Source: Diphasiastrum complanatum | Taxonomy: Eukaryota; Streptophyta; Lycopodiopsida; Lycopodiales; Lycopodiaceae | DNA: 64,000 nt | Reading direction: 5' to 3' | Assembly (NCBI GenBank): GCA_029204225.1 | Contig: CM055093.1 | Coordinates: 31,013,777-31,077,776 of the forward strand | Shown here: piece by piece, positions 1 to 12,510 of the stretch | Numbering within the stretch: position 1 is the first letter of the stretch | Layout: every line of letters begins with the position of its first letter | Notes under the pieces: generated by a model | Database searches by the model: none | Seen by the model: only the letters and a program-made list of their open reading frames with translations | What the model was told of the DNA's origin: nothing | Translations under genes and position numbers: made by a program

Positions 1-29
1 GTTAAGGTAATTGTATAAGTACATCATAC

Positions 30-830
30 CATAGTTGCACTACGATTCAGAATCGCGGTCCGAATCGCGTTTCAGAATCGCAATCGGAATTTTCCTAGAA
101 TCGTTTAGAATTGTGTTTTTTTTGGGCAATATGGGTATCAGATAAAAGCTCTAATTAAGAGCATTATTATTGTGTAGCTTGCCAAATGTTTCAGGTACAA
201 GATGGTCCAGTTCAGGTGCATTACTCCATGTTCGGTTCTGTCAAATATAAAAATTCAAAACTAACCTCTAGGCTGTTCGTTACGATCACAGATGGTCCCA
301 GTGGGACAGAGACAAAGAACTGTAGAGCAATTGTACCTCACTTTTTGCTTCATGGGGTGCTTCCCCCCGATCCCCCCGCCAGGGGGGGTCGAGGTGGTTG
401 TCGCCGGCCCCCCCTAGACCCGCCCGACGACAGTAGCAGGGGGGGCTGCCCCCCCGTCGATAAAAATGGGGTCCAAATGCGCGCCGAGAAGGGCCCAATA
501 TTTATGCCCCCAACTATATGCACATTGCACTCACATCTCCAATGAAATGATTGCAAAAGTGATCATCATCCATAGACTTGATAGTTTGGACTGTAGCATT
601 AACAATTACCGAGAACCAGAGCAAATAACAACCAAATAGCTACTGACTTTTATCTGTTTGTGCCCTATCTACTGCACTTCTGGGAGGCAAAATGCTGGTT
701 TGACCATTGCTCCCCTAAAAAAACTTCAGCCATAAGCTATTTTTTCAAAAAAAAATAATAATTTTTTTTGCACGATTCGCTGTTAGAATCGCGGTTCGCG
801 AATCGAGATTCGCGATTCGCTGCAACTATG
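30..830. mobile_element. Non-autonomous hAT-type element, copy A
   Basis: An 801-bp element with terminal inverted repeats CATAGTTGCA / TGCAACTATG, flanked by the perfect 8-bp direct repeat CATCATAC (22-29 and 831-838). An 8-bp target duplication is the mark of the hAT superfamily. Both subterminal regions are packed with GAATCGCG-like motifs. The interior has a GC-rich patch (about 354-460) of C and G runs able to fold into hairpins, and no transposase. A second copy sits at 10739-11352. The open frames around 186-556 are low-complexity readings of the GC patch and are not called as genes. Mobilisation would need a hAT transposase elsewhere; whether the one at 28-32 kb could act on it is unknown. 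Confidence 0.85.
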
Positions 831-838
831 CATCATAC

Positions 839-1357
839 ATTCTTCAAACTTGAAAGTTGACTCTTTGCAAATTCCAAGATTTATAGCTTAATACAATGAT
901 ATTCAAATTTGAGATTCATGAACTTCAAAGTCTTTTCATTTTAGCATGGGTTATTGGAGAGCACTTGGAATTCCATATGAGAAATTTAAATAGGCACAAA
1001 CTCATATATTTTTTACTAGGAATTCAATAGTAAAAATTTCAAACTGAAATTGCATGAAGGTCCTATCCTCTTTAAAAATGAAGTTCTATCTAAAAACGTC
1101 ACATGAAGGTCATGAACATTGTCAAAGACGTCATGGAAATAAAGCACGAAGGGCAACCTTAAACGTCAAATTTCAACACTAACTATGGCCATATACGCAA
1201 AGTGTACATCCCCAACCTCATGATGATCAATCTTCTAGTATCTGATGTAGGATGCTTCTTGCCTGGTGAAGTAGGAGGTGAATAAGTATCCCATATACTT
1301 ATCTCTCCTTCCTTTTTCCTTTCCCAACCAAGGTCACTCGTGTGTCAATTCAAGCTC
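839..1357. other. AT-rich spacer without recognised gene
   Basis: No conserved reading frame, repeat or RNA gene is recognised. It probably lies in an intron or the 3' part of the minus-strand MIP2-like gene, but no exon could be placed here. Confidence 0.5.
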
Positions 1358-1621
1358 CTATAATGACTCGTCACACAAGATAGGAATTCCTCCATCTTGC
1401 ATCCTATCATAAGATATCTCTGTATCTTTATGAGTTCCATCCTCATCAAAGATCACATCCCTGCTTATGATGACTTTCTTACCTTCCAAGTCATACAACC
1501 TGCATCTCTTCGTTTGACTATCATATCCAAGAAATAAATTTGGTCGCCTTTGAATCCAATTTGCTCCTTGAATCCTTAGGTATGTGATATGCAATACTTC
1601 CAAGAAATGACTTAACGTCAA
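1358..1621 (-). pseudogene. Ty1/copia pol fragment (post-integrase linker)
   Basis: An open stretch of 87 codons includes LFLGYDSQTKRCRLYDLEGK followed by a VIISRDVIFDE motif. This is the conserved segment between the integrase core and reverse transcriptase of plant copia polyproteins. No integrase core upstream or RT downstream is seen, so it is an isolated relic. The strand is the same as MIP2. Confidence 0.8.
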
Positions 1622-1939
1622 GTTTCCGACCCCTGAAAGCTTCCTCTAGAGTCCGATTCTCTATGACCTTTGTAGGAACTCTATTCTAACTCCAAACTCA
1701 AACTCAATACCACAACTATTTTTTTTCAACTAAACATTTAGCTTCAACGAACCGAATTTTACTGTCTCTATATATGAGGTGCTTCCCTGTATATGTGTGG
1801 TTAAGGGAAGAGTGATATTAGTCTCCATACTAGACGGGATAAAATTGGGAGAGAGAGGAAAAGCGTGAGGTAAATCGCTGAGGTGGTATCACTGCATGAG
1901 AAGCAGAAACTGTTTGTTCCTGCAACATGGTTGCTTGGA

Positions 1940-2001
1940 AAGGCAGTACTGCTGCCTGCAAAGGCAGTACTGCTGCCTGTCCAGGCAGCAATGCTGTCTG
2001 C
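1940..2001. repeat. Three imperfect ~21-bp palindromic units
   Basis: Three consecutive units of the form AGGCAGTACTGCTGCCTG, each nearly self-complementary. On the minus strand (frame about 1830-2030) they encode a seven-residue repeat of the type QAAVLPL. The surrounding frame is Gln/Ala-rich and could be a relic copia linker or gag segment, but it has no diagnostic domain. Confidence 0.6.
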
Positions 2002-2544
2002 GCAGGTCCTGACTGGACATCCGACTGCATAGGTGCATGAGGGTCCCCCCATTACTTGCCATGGATCTGGAACACGATACTATCTGGAGCAATGGGACTG
2101 ATTGCTGGAGGAAGAGACACAAAACCAGCTAGGACGCCTAGCAGCAGGCAGAAACCATTGCCGTCCCAATTCAGTAAGGCATCATCATCAACAAGGGCGC
2201 ATGCAATGGTGCAAGTAGCAGAGAGAATTAGTGTGGCAAGAGCTCTGACTTCCGTTGGACATCTCTAAGAGATTAGCGTAGCCCAATCAACTCCATGATC
2301 AGAGATCAGCATAACTCCGATCAGCAGGTAGAGTGTTGGCTCCACGATCCGTGTAGCCCTGATCAAAGAGAGAGTTGATTCCAGCGATGGTAGCTCTGTA
2401 TGATCATGTCCTGGCAGCTACGATCCTCCAGCAACCCTAAGCATTCTGCGTTACAGGGCGAGCGGTCATCTGATCCAGCGAGCTACACTGAATCTACACT
2501 AGAGAGAGGGGACGTAGCCATCGCCACAGGGCGCTAGCCACTGC

Positions 2545-2546
<2 letters not shown>

Positions 2547-2584
<38 letters not shown>
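2547..2584. repeat. (AG)n microsatellite
   Basis: About 19 uninterrupted AG dinucleotides. Similar long AG/CT runs recur at 11.4, 12.5, 37.2, 38.2, 38.4 and 38.5 kb. Confidence 0.95.
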
Positions 2585-2588
<4 letters not shown>

Positions 2589-3316
2589 CCTCCACGATTC
2601 TCTTATATTGACATTCACCTAAATAAGAAAATCTGCTCCCTATCAGTTGATCAATGGACAATTGTAACCAATGTAAATGGGCTCCTTGGGTCCTCCTTCA
2701 ATAAAAAGTAAATAGGGAAACATGCAAGGCCCAAGCTTAGTCATTATTCCGAAACAAAGTGCTACCCCACTTTTTTAGCAAGGTTTCATTGGTCCTTCAT
2801 TGGGTGAACTCATGATTAGGTTCTGTTTGTTTGAGGGTGAACTCATAGAGCAGAGCTCCTTTTAAGGAGGGCTTGCAAAGCGGTTCATTTTCATTGTTCT
2901 TGGTATCTTTATTGCAGAATCATGATAATTTGATCGTTGTTTTCATGATTAGCTTGTGGATGTGTCCAAAATTAGCCAAGACAAAAAGACTCCAATCCAT
3001 TTTTCAAGTACACATTGTATACGTATTTAGCAACTGAGCTTAGAAATAAGAAAACTGACATCAACTTTGAATGATCACTGCTTGCTAATAGTCAAGTTCA
3101 TGGGCAGTAAATCCTACAGTGAAGAGAAGTTGCCTTTCTATGGTCGATGAAACTGTACTAGTACATCCTTGAAACAGGTGGGCCTATGGATACTGCCAAA
3201 AGTGTGGCAAAAGTCTATGCCACCACAAATTTGAGAAGCCATCTACGGAAATTGATCACAAACTACTGATTACTTTCATGTTTCTTTCAGAGAAAAAAAA
3301 AATGTATATTGCTCAC
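2585..3316. other. Probable MIP2 intron sequence
   Basis: Downstream (minus-strand sense) of the exon-6 donor. No further MIP2 exon could be recognised, so the intron probably extends towards or beyond the left edge. Confidence 0.4.
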
Positions 3317-3534
3317 CTGAAAATCCGAGTCTCCTGTTGACTTTTGAAGGCCCAACAATGACCAAAATTGACTGCTCTTTATTAAAACAAGCACACAACA
3401 CTCCATAAGGATGTCGTGTTCTCACATCACATTGCACCTCCACTTTGCCATTGTAATTAGAAAGCTCCAGCTTTTTGTGATTAATTCCAATTCGATGAAG
3501 AGTAGATTTGGATGTAATAAGCAAAAGTTCATAC
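3317..3534 (-). CDS. MIP2: MIP2-like exon 6
   Basis: Acceptor CTTCTCAG|GTATGAAC and donor TTTTCAG|GTGAGC bound 218 bp. It encodes YELLLITSKSTLHRIGIN, then NGKVEVQCDVRTRHPYGVLC and ACFNKEQSILVIVGPSK. This is the best match in the gene: NBAS proteins have ELLVINYRGELRSYLVS, a ~20-residue spacer, then SHYPHG and a LLLVGG-type strand in the same order and spacing. Confidence 0.65.
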
Positions 3535-6500
3535 CTGAGAAGCATAGCTACATTAAAATCTCAAAAACCAGCACCTTTCTTACATGAATAATCATTCTCT
3601 GGTTTCAACAGATGGATACAAATAAATCCTTTCACGCGCAGACTATAGAAACATGTTGGATACATTAAAACAAAGTCTGCAACAACTATTTGCGCCATAG
3701 TGTATTTTTAACTAACAGTAAAAAAGAATTCACGTGACAGATGTTGAATGATTTTCAGTGCCAATAACATCCAAGTTATATGGCAGGCAAGGCCAGGCTG
3801 AATATTTGGCAAATGGGCTGGGTGGGACCAGAATGAAGGTCTGGGACCTGAAATACACCATGGAGATTTGCAGAAACAAAATGGGGCAACAACAGTTCTT
3901 TAAAATTAAAAATCTTGCAAGCTGTCCACTTTTATGGTTACATGGAAAATTTTCCAAGTCTATGCTCCAAATAACCACTAAATTTTCATTTACATCCTAT
4001 ATATTGTGCTGTGTTCATTGTCCTTTGCTTTGGAGACACCAGCCGAAAGTTGATGCTACAGTAAAAAATTCGTGACAGGTGCTTGCAAACAATTTTTTAT
4101 ATGATAATCTCATATCTGAATGACGTCAAAAGAGTGTCTGCACACACATATGAGCACAAATATGTCTAGATTCGGTCATGGATGAATATCTTATGTAGGA
4201 GTTTACCTTATGCACCAAATACCCTTCACAATAGCCTGATGCACAAAGTCTAAACTTCAGCTTCAGCATATGCATTTCACTTACAAAATCTTGTTTATTC
4301 ACCAGTATTGATCTTAGGAAAGTTGTTTGTGTTTCATTTTGGAGAATTTCAGACATTGGTTTGAACAAGTCATTCTGATGCACAGTAAGAATCTAGAAAG
4401 CAAAGAAAGTTAAGAATCATACTTGTAATCACCTGCACTCTCATTCTGATGCACAGTAAGAATCTAGAAAGCAAAGAAAGTTAAGAAATGTACTTGTAAT
4501 CACCTGCACTCTCATTCTGATGCACAGTAAGAATCTAGAAGGCAAAGAAAGTTAAGAAACGTACTTGTAATCACCTGCACTCTCATCATGTGCTTTTTGC
4601 GTGAACATCCCCACTAAATCTCCTTTCAATCTGTGCTCACGAAGTGACACTTTACTGAGCAATTCTGCACTTGAGTTGAGAAGATAGATAACTTTCAAGC
4701 TGCTGGCAACAGCAAATATATCGAAATCGTCAATCCATTCTCCAAGAACAAAATGTTCTGCTTCCAAAACTTCTGCATGAAAAGCCACTACCCCATAAGA
4801 GATTTGAAATTAAGCCCAGAATTTTGCACTCGCAAATTTAAGTAGAAATGTAAGGATGCCAAAATGTGCAATCAATGAAGCATCACATTTGTCTTGTACC
4901 ATTTACTTAATCCTTAGGATCCTTACTCCCAAGTCTGACATGAAATTCACACAGCCACACATGCACAAACGCTCACACATACACAACATTATAGATCCCA
5001 GGCATTCTGAATGTATTCCCAAAACATGTTTTGTTTCAAGCATGACAACCACCACCCCCCCCCGACACATCCACACACATTCAAATCAAAACGCTTTTTA
5101 TTGGAATTGCACAATCATTCACAAAGTCTTAGACTGGAAAAAATGAAGATCAATGTACAATGGAACACATAGAATGCACTCGTACGTTTATTGTGAGCTA
5201 CAACTCCAGACCTGAAAAATTGTCACTGCCATTCAGATTTTCCTAAAAAGGCCGACTAAAATATGGTAAAGATGCTTAGAGCATGTGTGATATTAGCCTT
5301 ATAAGTACGAAATGTATCTGCTAGCAGTTGGTTTTACTTATGTTATAAACTGAGAAGTATTCCTAAACAATCTACTATCAAAGAGAAAGACATTTTACAC
5401 AAGATGGGGCTACATGGAAGCAAAGAGGAGCTTGAATGAATGAGTTTGATGTATTTCTCCCTCATGGAGTAAAATATATACAGGCACAAATGATCCTTCA
5501 ATTCGTCAACAATGGATCACCAACCACCAAGAGCCATCCCTAGGGAAAGCCAATAGTCAAGAGTTACAATGGTAAATTGGGTTCCAAAACCTTCTCCTAG
5601 TCAGGGAGTTCTAGAGAGATATTACTAATAAATCTTGGACCTCTAACTCGTGGCGGATACTCTTGAAGAACATTAAACATAAGTTATTATACATGGGTAT
5701 TTTATCACTCCCCCTTGTTTGTTCTAGTGAACCCCCAGCATACATCAGAATTTTTGTAACTTATCTTTGGTAAGTTCCTTGACGAATATGTCAGCTACTT
5801 GATCATTTGTAGACAATAAATAAGTTCTACTTCTCTAGCTTGAACCTTTCCTCTTACATAGTGATAATAAACTCTAATGTGCTTTGTTCTTGCATGCAAA
5901 ACAAGGTTGTTAGCAGTGGAAATATAACTTAGATTATCTGAAAAAATAGTAGTTGCATTTTTGCATACTTACTCTACACAAGTATGAGATAGGCAGCCAC
6001 CAGCCGATTAGTGAAGGGGCAATCCTCCCTAGTTGCCATGGATATTTTCTTTTCAAAGACACATTCAAAATGCGAGGAGTAAGTGTCATCTATTTCACAT
6101 AATGGTTACGCCTAACAGCTATGCACGTAGAGGAGGATTGGTGTAGTAGAACTATAAAATCTAGCTGCAATAGCTTGTCATGTTTATAGGCTTTCATGCT
6201 ATCAAGTAGGAGGAAATTGAGCTACTTTAGAGATATGTAAATTTACTGCTAGTTTTACTTGAAATGTACTCATTTTAGACTTATGTAGCTTTGGGTACCC
6301 AAAAGCCATTAATAAATCTTTCTTTCTTTCTCTCTCTCTCTTTCTGTCTCTCGTGAATCTTTCTCATGACAAATACTTACAATGTTGATGAATGCTCAAG
6401 CACTAATGATGGCTTTATAATCTACAAATTGGTATCAAAGCCTTGTAAATGGACAGAGAAAATTTGTACAATTCAATAAAGAAAATTGATGAGAGATGAT

Positions 6501-9500
6501 TTGATTATCCTTGTGGAGAGAGGGGAGATCTATAAAGAATGACATTGAAAGATGTGATAGAGAAAGATTCAAGTGTCGGACTGTGACGGACATTAGCGTG
6601 TGCATTGTGTAGATCGTTGAAATTTGTGATTGAATGTAGCACAAATCAGGTTACAAAAAAGCCCAAAATCAGCGTGGATTTGAACCTCCCTGTCCACATG
6701 AAAATAGCCACCATTTTTCAAACCTTATGCATCTCTAGTTCTTGAGAAAGTGGTAAAACATCTTTTACAGAACGTAAAAAACTTTTTCTAATCACATGTT
6801 TCAACATAAATTACTCTTTATGAAGTGTGTGCAAAAGTGTTCTAGGGTGAGTAGAATAGGTTGCCCACAAATCCTATTAGCAAACATGGAAAATTGCAGA
6901 AACAACCACAAGACTCTCTTTAGATTCTCTTCAGATACTCTGGTTGATGCATGGAAAGAGAGATCCACACAAAACATGGAGTGTAGAATTCCTTCAACGA
7001 AGGGTATATGAAAAATATTTTGAAGGCTTTAGATTGTCACATAGAAGGGGAAAATAGTGATTTGAAGGGAGGGGCCTCAAAGGGGAGCTTGGTCATAACT
7101 TTATCAATAAAAAATAAAAATTACTCAAAAGGTCGTCCCAAAGTTCAAATTTGCCTTAAATCGGTCAAAGCTTCACATTGCCATTTTCGTTCGTTTTGAG
7201 TGAATATATCTACTTTGGCCTTAAGAAACAGCCCTAAGGCCAAGGAGACCTTTTTAAGGTCGTCCCATTGTGTAAAAAAAGCAAAGCAAAGAGTAGATTT
7301 GGACCATACTTTGAAGGCTCTTGATCAAGAATCATTAGTTTAGTCTCTTATTACAAAACGAATTGCACTCCCACAAGAAGAGAAACACTTGATAAGTGTT
7401 CATTTAGTCTTATGTACCATTGTTTATATTTGCAAATCATTTTCAAGTTGATCACAGCACGCTTGTTTATTCCCAATCGTCAGTGCTTCGTCCTATTTAT
7501 GCTATGCCTCATTGCAAGGGAGCTGGTACCCCTACTCCTGCCATCTACAGATTCAAGCACCATTGCTTCAGCTTCAACATCTTCCTTCCTCACAGTTGCC
7601 TTCTCCTTCTACAGTGCCTGTTGCAATTCCTATCTCCTCATCAAATCCTATTCTTCTAATAGCGAGTCTCATGTTGCTCTCCCTTTAACTCCAGTCACTC
7701 CTAATCCAAAAGAATCCCTGCCTTCATCAATCCCGATCTCTCTTCTTCATGAAGATCAAATTAGACTTTTACAACTCCTTGATAATCACCAACAGATGAT
7801 TGACTCATGATTCAAGCTATGCAATCACACGTCCAGCAGATGGATTCATCCATTGAAGAAATCAAAAGAGAGGTTGCAACTGCCTAAAGTAAAACGTCCT
7901 CCCAAATTGTGACTTCGGCCAAGATCCAACAACTCGAAAGTCAGGTGGAACATCATCATACGGCTGTTCAATCATAGTTAAAGGTTCTTAAAGGTTCGAC
8001 TACAACTATTTTTCCACCTGCGCTCATTTCACCTTCGTTTATCTCAGCACATTCAATAAAAGCTCAATGCGACAACAAAAATCTCTTGATGTCCATGTTC
8101 GAGGTATTTTGAATATACAAGATGTTGAAAAAACTAGGAAGTTTTTGGAAAAGAACCTTCTACATCACAATAAAGATATGGAAACTCCATGGCGGACTAA
8201 GAAAGATTCGAACACTCTCATCATACGTTTCACATCAATAACTCACCACCGTGCAGTGTTGAGGAAGAGATCGAAACTGTGGGACACCTAGATATATTTG
8301 GATGACGATCTTACTTTCATCCAAGTGCAAGAACGCAAAAAGGGGCCACTAGAAGGTCTAACAACTAGAAAGCAACTTATCTACAAAGATGGTATTATCA
8401 AATTTGTGGATCTTATGCATAGAGCTAATAGTGAGATTATAGACTAAGGGTAACATTAGAGTTAGAGAGATGAAGAGGATTTGAATTGACCTTGTGAATG
8501 GTGTTCGTACCATATAACCCTATTTATAAAAAATTATCTTTCTTTAGTTGCTAAATCTAAGGTAGTTTTGTATTTTGGTTCATAGAAGTTGTTTTCGACG
8601 ACATTGATCCATCTAGTTACCTTTATACTTGGATGTATTTCTCGTCTTATACTTGATGATATGGATATGGGTATTACCATGACTTCAGCCGACGTTGCAA
8701 GTCCAGTCACAATTTATGCTGAGTATCTACTTCATCTGGGAGCAGCTCATGAGTTAGCCATTTTTAATGGCCTCTCTTGTTGGCCTCACTCTAGTGTCTT
8801 CACGTGCCACCCTCATATTGTAGATTATCTCATTGGATCCCCCACTATAATCTCTCTCATCTCTGACTTTCATATCTCTCCCACTACACTATCTGACCAT
8901 TCACACCTATCTTTCTGTCTTGGACATATTGCACGGTCTAGCATACATCCTATTCCTGCTATGACTCCTAAGCATGCACCCATATACCGTTTTGAACCCA
9001 TCCTCATTCCTCTATACGAGGAATCCCTCACTGCCTTACTTCATCATTTCCCTACTGACACTTCATTGGAGGCTCAAGCCACCTTCCTCACCATTGTTCT
9101 TCATACAACAGCCACCCTTGCTTTCCCTTCTCATCGCCTTCCAACCAACTCTCATTCACTTAAAACCCATGCCCCTAAACAACCTCGGTATGACTCTAAA
9201 TGTCTTTTCCTTCATCAACAAGTTATCCAATGTCAATCACCCCATGGCTTATTAACCTTCTCTCCAATTCCTGTATAGGCGCTTTTTGGTGTGCCTTCAT
9301 CCCTCGCTCTGCACCGCTCTCATTGACCGATCTCCAGATCTAGACTGATTATGCCACCACTTTATATACCCTACCTACTGACACCCCCATTGTTATCTCT
9401 CCTCGTCCCTCGGAGTTTTCATTCTTCACTGCTGACATGGTTCTCGCAGCCATTAAGAAGTTAAGAACCCGGCTCGCTCGTGAAATTGAAGACCTAGAAT

Positions 9501-11425
9501 CTGGACGACTCCTCCATGCTCTTCACACACTTGCACCTGTGCTATCCACTCCCCTTAACCAAGCAGATATTCATGGTTTTCCTTCTTCTTGGTGCACTAA
9601 TATCATCCACCCCATTCATAATAGTGGGGTTTCCATGAAACCTGATAATTACCATACTATCATGATCGGACATATCATTGCTAAGCTCATTGAGGATGAA
9701 CATATCGAAGACCAAATTGATGGTCTTCAATCTACTAGAGCCTTCATGCAGCGTCAGGAGATTTTCCTGGATGGTCAGCCTTTGGAGTTTGTTTCATCTT
9801 ATACTTACTTGGGTACTCTTGTCAGTGGCCCTGGGAAGGGTCACTCTTCTCTCGTCCACAGCTTGAGAGATTTTGTTTCCGGAGGTAAATTCATGACGCT
9901 CCCAGTAAGTGTCATGTCGTTGACACTATGGTCACTCCTACAGCATTATATGCCGCAAAGGCTTTGGTGTATAGTCTTACCTCCTCGCATTGGTCTCGTA
10001 TATCTTGGCTCCAAATCACCATACTATCTCGAATGATTAGGGCTAAGCCCTCGGTCCCACACCAGATTATCATTGCTAAGTTTGCCATTCCTCCCATTTT
10101 AGTGGATCCACTTTTTCAGCTCATTATATATATCCACAGAGTATTGACTCTCCCTTCTGACACATATTCTTACCTTGCAATCACATCCTCGAGATTACTA
10201 TATGATCGCGGAGTTCATTTCTCATGGTATTCTCAGGCTACATGCCTCTTGAGCACACTTAGTATTCCAGTTTCTGATCTCCTAGTAGACACTCATGAGT
10301 ATATAAGGCAATCTATTTATCGGGCCTATATCTAGCATACTTGAGTGATGTTCATGGTACCTTTCAAATCGCCTTTTCAAAGGTGTTTGAATCGAGTTTG
10401 AATCGGGAAAGAATCGGCTTCTCCAGGGTCGAACCGACGAATCAATTTTAGGGTTTTTTCCCCCCTCCCCTTGATTATTTCAAAGACAAGTGGTTTCTTA
10501 TTGTTAACGGGTAACCTGCAGATTATAATTCATGATTAATCGATAGTGAAATTTTACTCCTGGCGTACAACTCCTGAGTCTTCTTATCTGACAATACATG
10601 TCACTTGTGGTTTAAGGTTCTTGATTCATCCATTGCCCGCAGTTTTAGCTATGATCTATCTGATATCATCGGTGACATTAGCTAGTAACTACAAACTTCC
10701 ATACATGACTAGAAAGATTGATCATTCTTACTTGGCACCATAGTTGCACTACATTTCTGAAACGCGTTTCAGAATCGCTTTCAGAAACGCGTTTTTGAAA
10801 TTTTTGAAAAAATTCCAAAAACGTTTTTTTTTAATTTTTTTTTTTTGGGCAATATGGGTGCATTAATCCATGTTGGGTTTTGTCAAGGATAAAAATTCAA
10901 AACTAACCTCTAGCTTGTCTGTTACGATCACAGATGGTCCCAGTAAGTGTGTTTTCGCTCAGGGAGTTGGAAGGCCAAGTCATGAAGAGGCCTTACCCGG
11001 ACCCTGCCGTTGGGGGGCGCTACTGCCCCCCGGACCCCCTGTTTCTCGGGGGGCAGTACCCCCCGTTTCTCGAGAGGCTATCACCCCTCGAACCCCCTGA
11101 GCATTTATTGAAAACTAGAGCAAATAACAACCAAATAGCTATTGAAAATAAGATCTATTTGTGCCCCATCTACTGCACTTCTGAGAGGCAAAACGCTCGT
11201 TTAACCATTGATCCCCTAAAAAAATTTCAGCCATAAGCTATTTTTCCCAAAAAAAAAAAAAAAAATTTGCAATTCTGGGAAGAGAAACGCGTTTCTCATA
11301 AACGCGGTTTCCGAAACGTCTCCTCCCAGAAACGCGATTCTGTGCAACTATGCTTGGCACTCAGAACATTCATGTCACACCATACATATTACAATGTACA
11401 ATGAAACACTCAAAAAAACCCTCAA

Positions 11426-11480
<55 letters not shown>

Positions 11481-12458
11481 TGGAAAATGCCAAAACAACT
11501 GTTCGACCGTTTTTATTTTTTTTAAGTTTTATTTTTCTTTTTTCCAGTTCGAACCAGGCCAATTCGAGCCAGCGGTTCGATGCTTGGCAGGGACAGTTGA
11601 GCATTAAGCCAGATTTCTATCGGACATATTTTATGAAGCTTGATGGACCAGATTTTCCAATACGTGCACACGACCTTGATTCTGGACTCACACTGTTTAT
11701 GGTTTACTCTTGGACAGTTTTGGGTTTCTTCTCACCAGCTTGCTATTGAGACTTGTCTTATCAAGGTACTCCACGTGATGACAAATTATGTGAGATTGAA
11801 TCGGAGGAGCATTTCCTTTTCAGATGTTCGGCATACTATGAGACCATGGGCGTTATCGTTGTCTTTTCAGGGATGCGCCCACTTTATGCTCTCTCATCAC
11901 TTATGTGGATCCTAGATGTGTTGCCCTTATGATATATGAGATGTCCTTCCTACAGAGAGCCCAAGCTCCAGTGGATAGTAACACACAGCCGCAAATTACG
12001 GACTTTTTTACCAGTCGTCGTCCACAAGCAGATTCAAAGTCAGATGATGATATAGACATTGACCTAGCCCATCGTGATCATAGACAGTGTTTGGCCTCAG
12101 GTATTGCCATAGCTCGTGCACCTACGCGTACCAGGCGAGTATGCCTTCAGAGGTCTGATACTAGTCAGAGACAGCGCCCACAGAGATGCAATATATGACA
12201 TCAGAGTCCTTTCTCTACTATAGTATCTTCCTCTGAGCCTCGTATCCCATACTTCTTCAATAGTCTCAGCTGATATCACACACAATTCTTTCTTTCAATA
12301 TATTTTCATTTGTTGCAGTTTTCTAGTGATAGACATTATCTATTTCAGACTATATTTCTTTAGCTGTTTTGCGGAGTTACTTGCTCCCATGTTACTACAC
12401 ACTTGAGATGTACTACTCAGTCTTATATGCTTTTTGGTATCAACAGACATTAATAAAG

Positions 12459-12510
<52 letters not shown>

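Larger units (their letters stand above)
7412..12460 (+). mobile_element. LINE (L1-type), degenerate, with nested insertion
   Basis: A plus-strand non-LTR retrotransposon inside the largest MIP2 intron, antisense to the gene. Remnants in order: ORF1 coiled coil and RNA-binding part (7.8-8.45 kb), ORF2 endonuclease end (8.6-9.0 kb), RT N-terminus (9.6-9.7 kb), RT C-terminus (9.7-10.34 kb), about 1.2 kb of foreign DNA including hAT copy B, then the Cys/His-rich 3' end of ORF2 (11.6-12.2 kb). It ends with AATAAA and a (CT)n tail. The RT catalytic core is missing, so it is dead. The 5' limit is uncertain. Confidence 0.75.

Noticed and set aside
186-556. Overlapping Pro/Gly-rich ORFs
   Set aside because: They are readings of the GC-rich patch of hAT copy A in three frames, without conservation in copy B.
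11422-11607. ORFs with long Ser-Leu or Arg-Glu runs
   Set aside because: Artefacts of the (CT)n repeat at 11428-11477.
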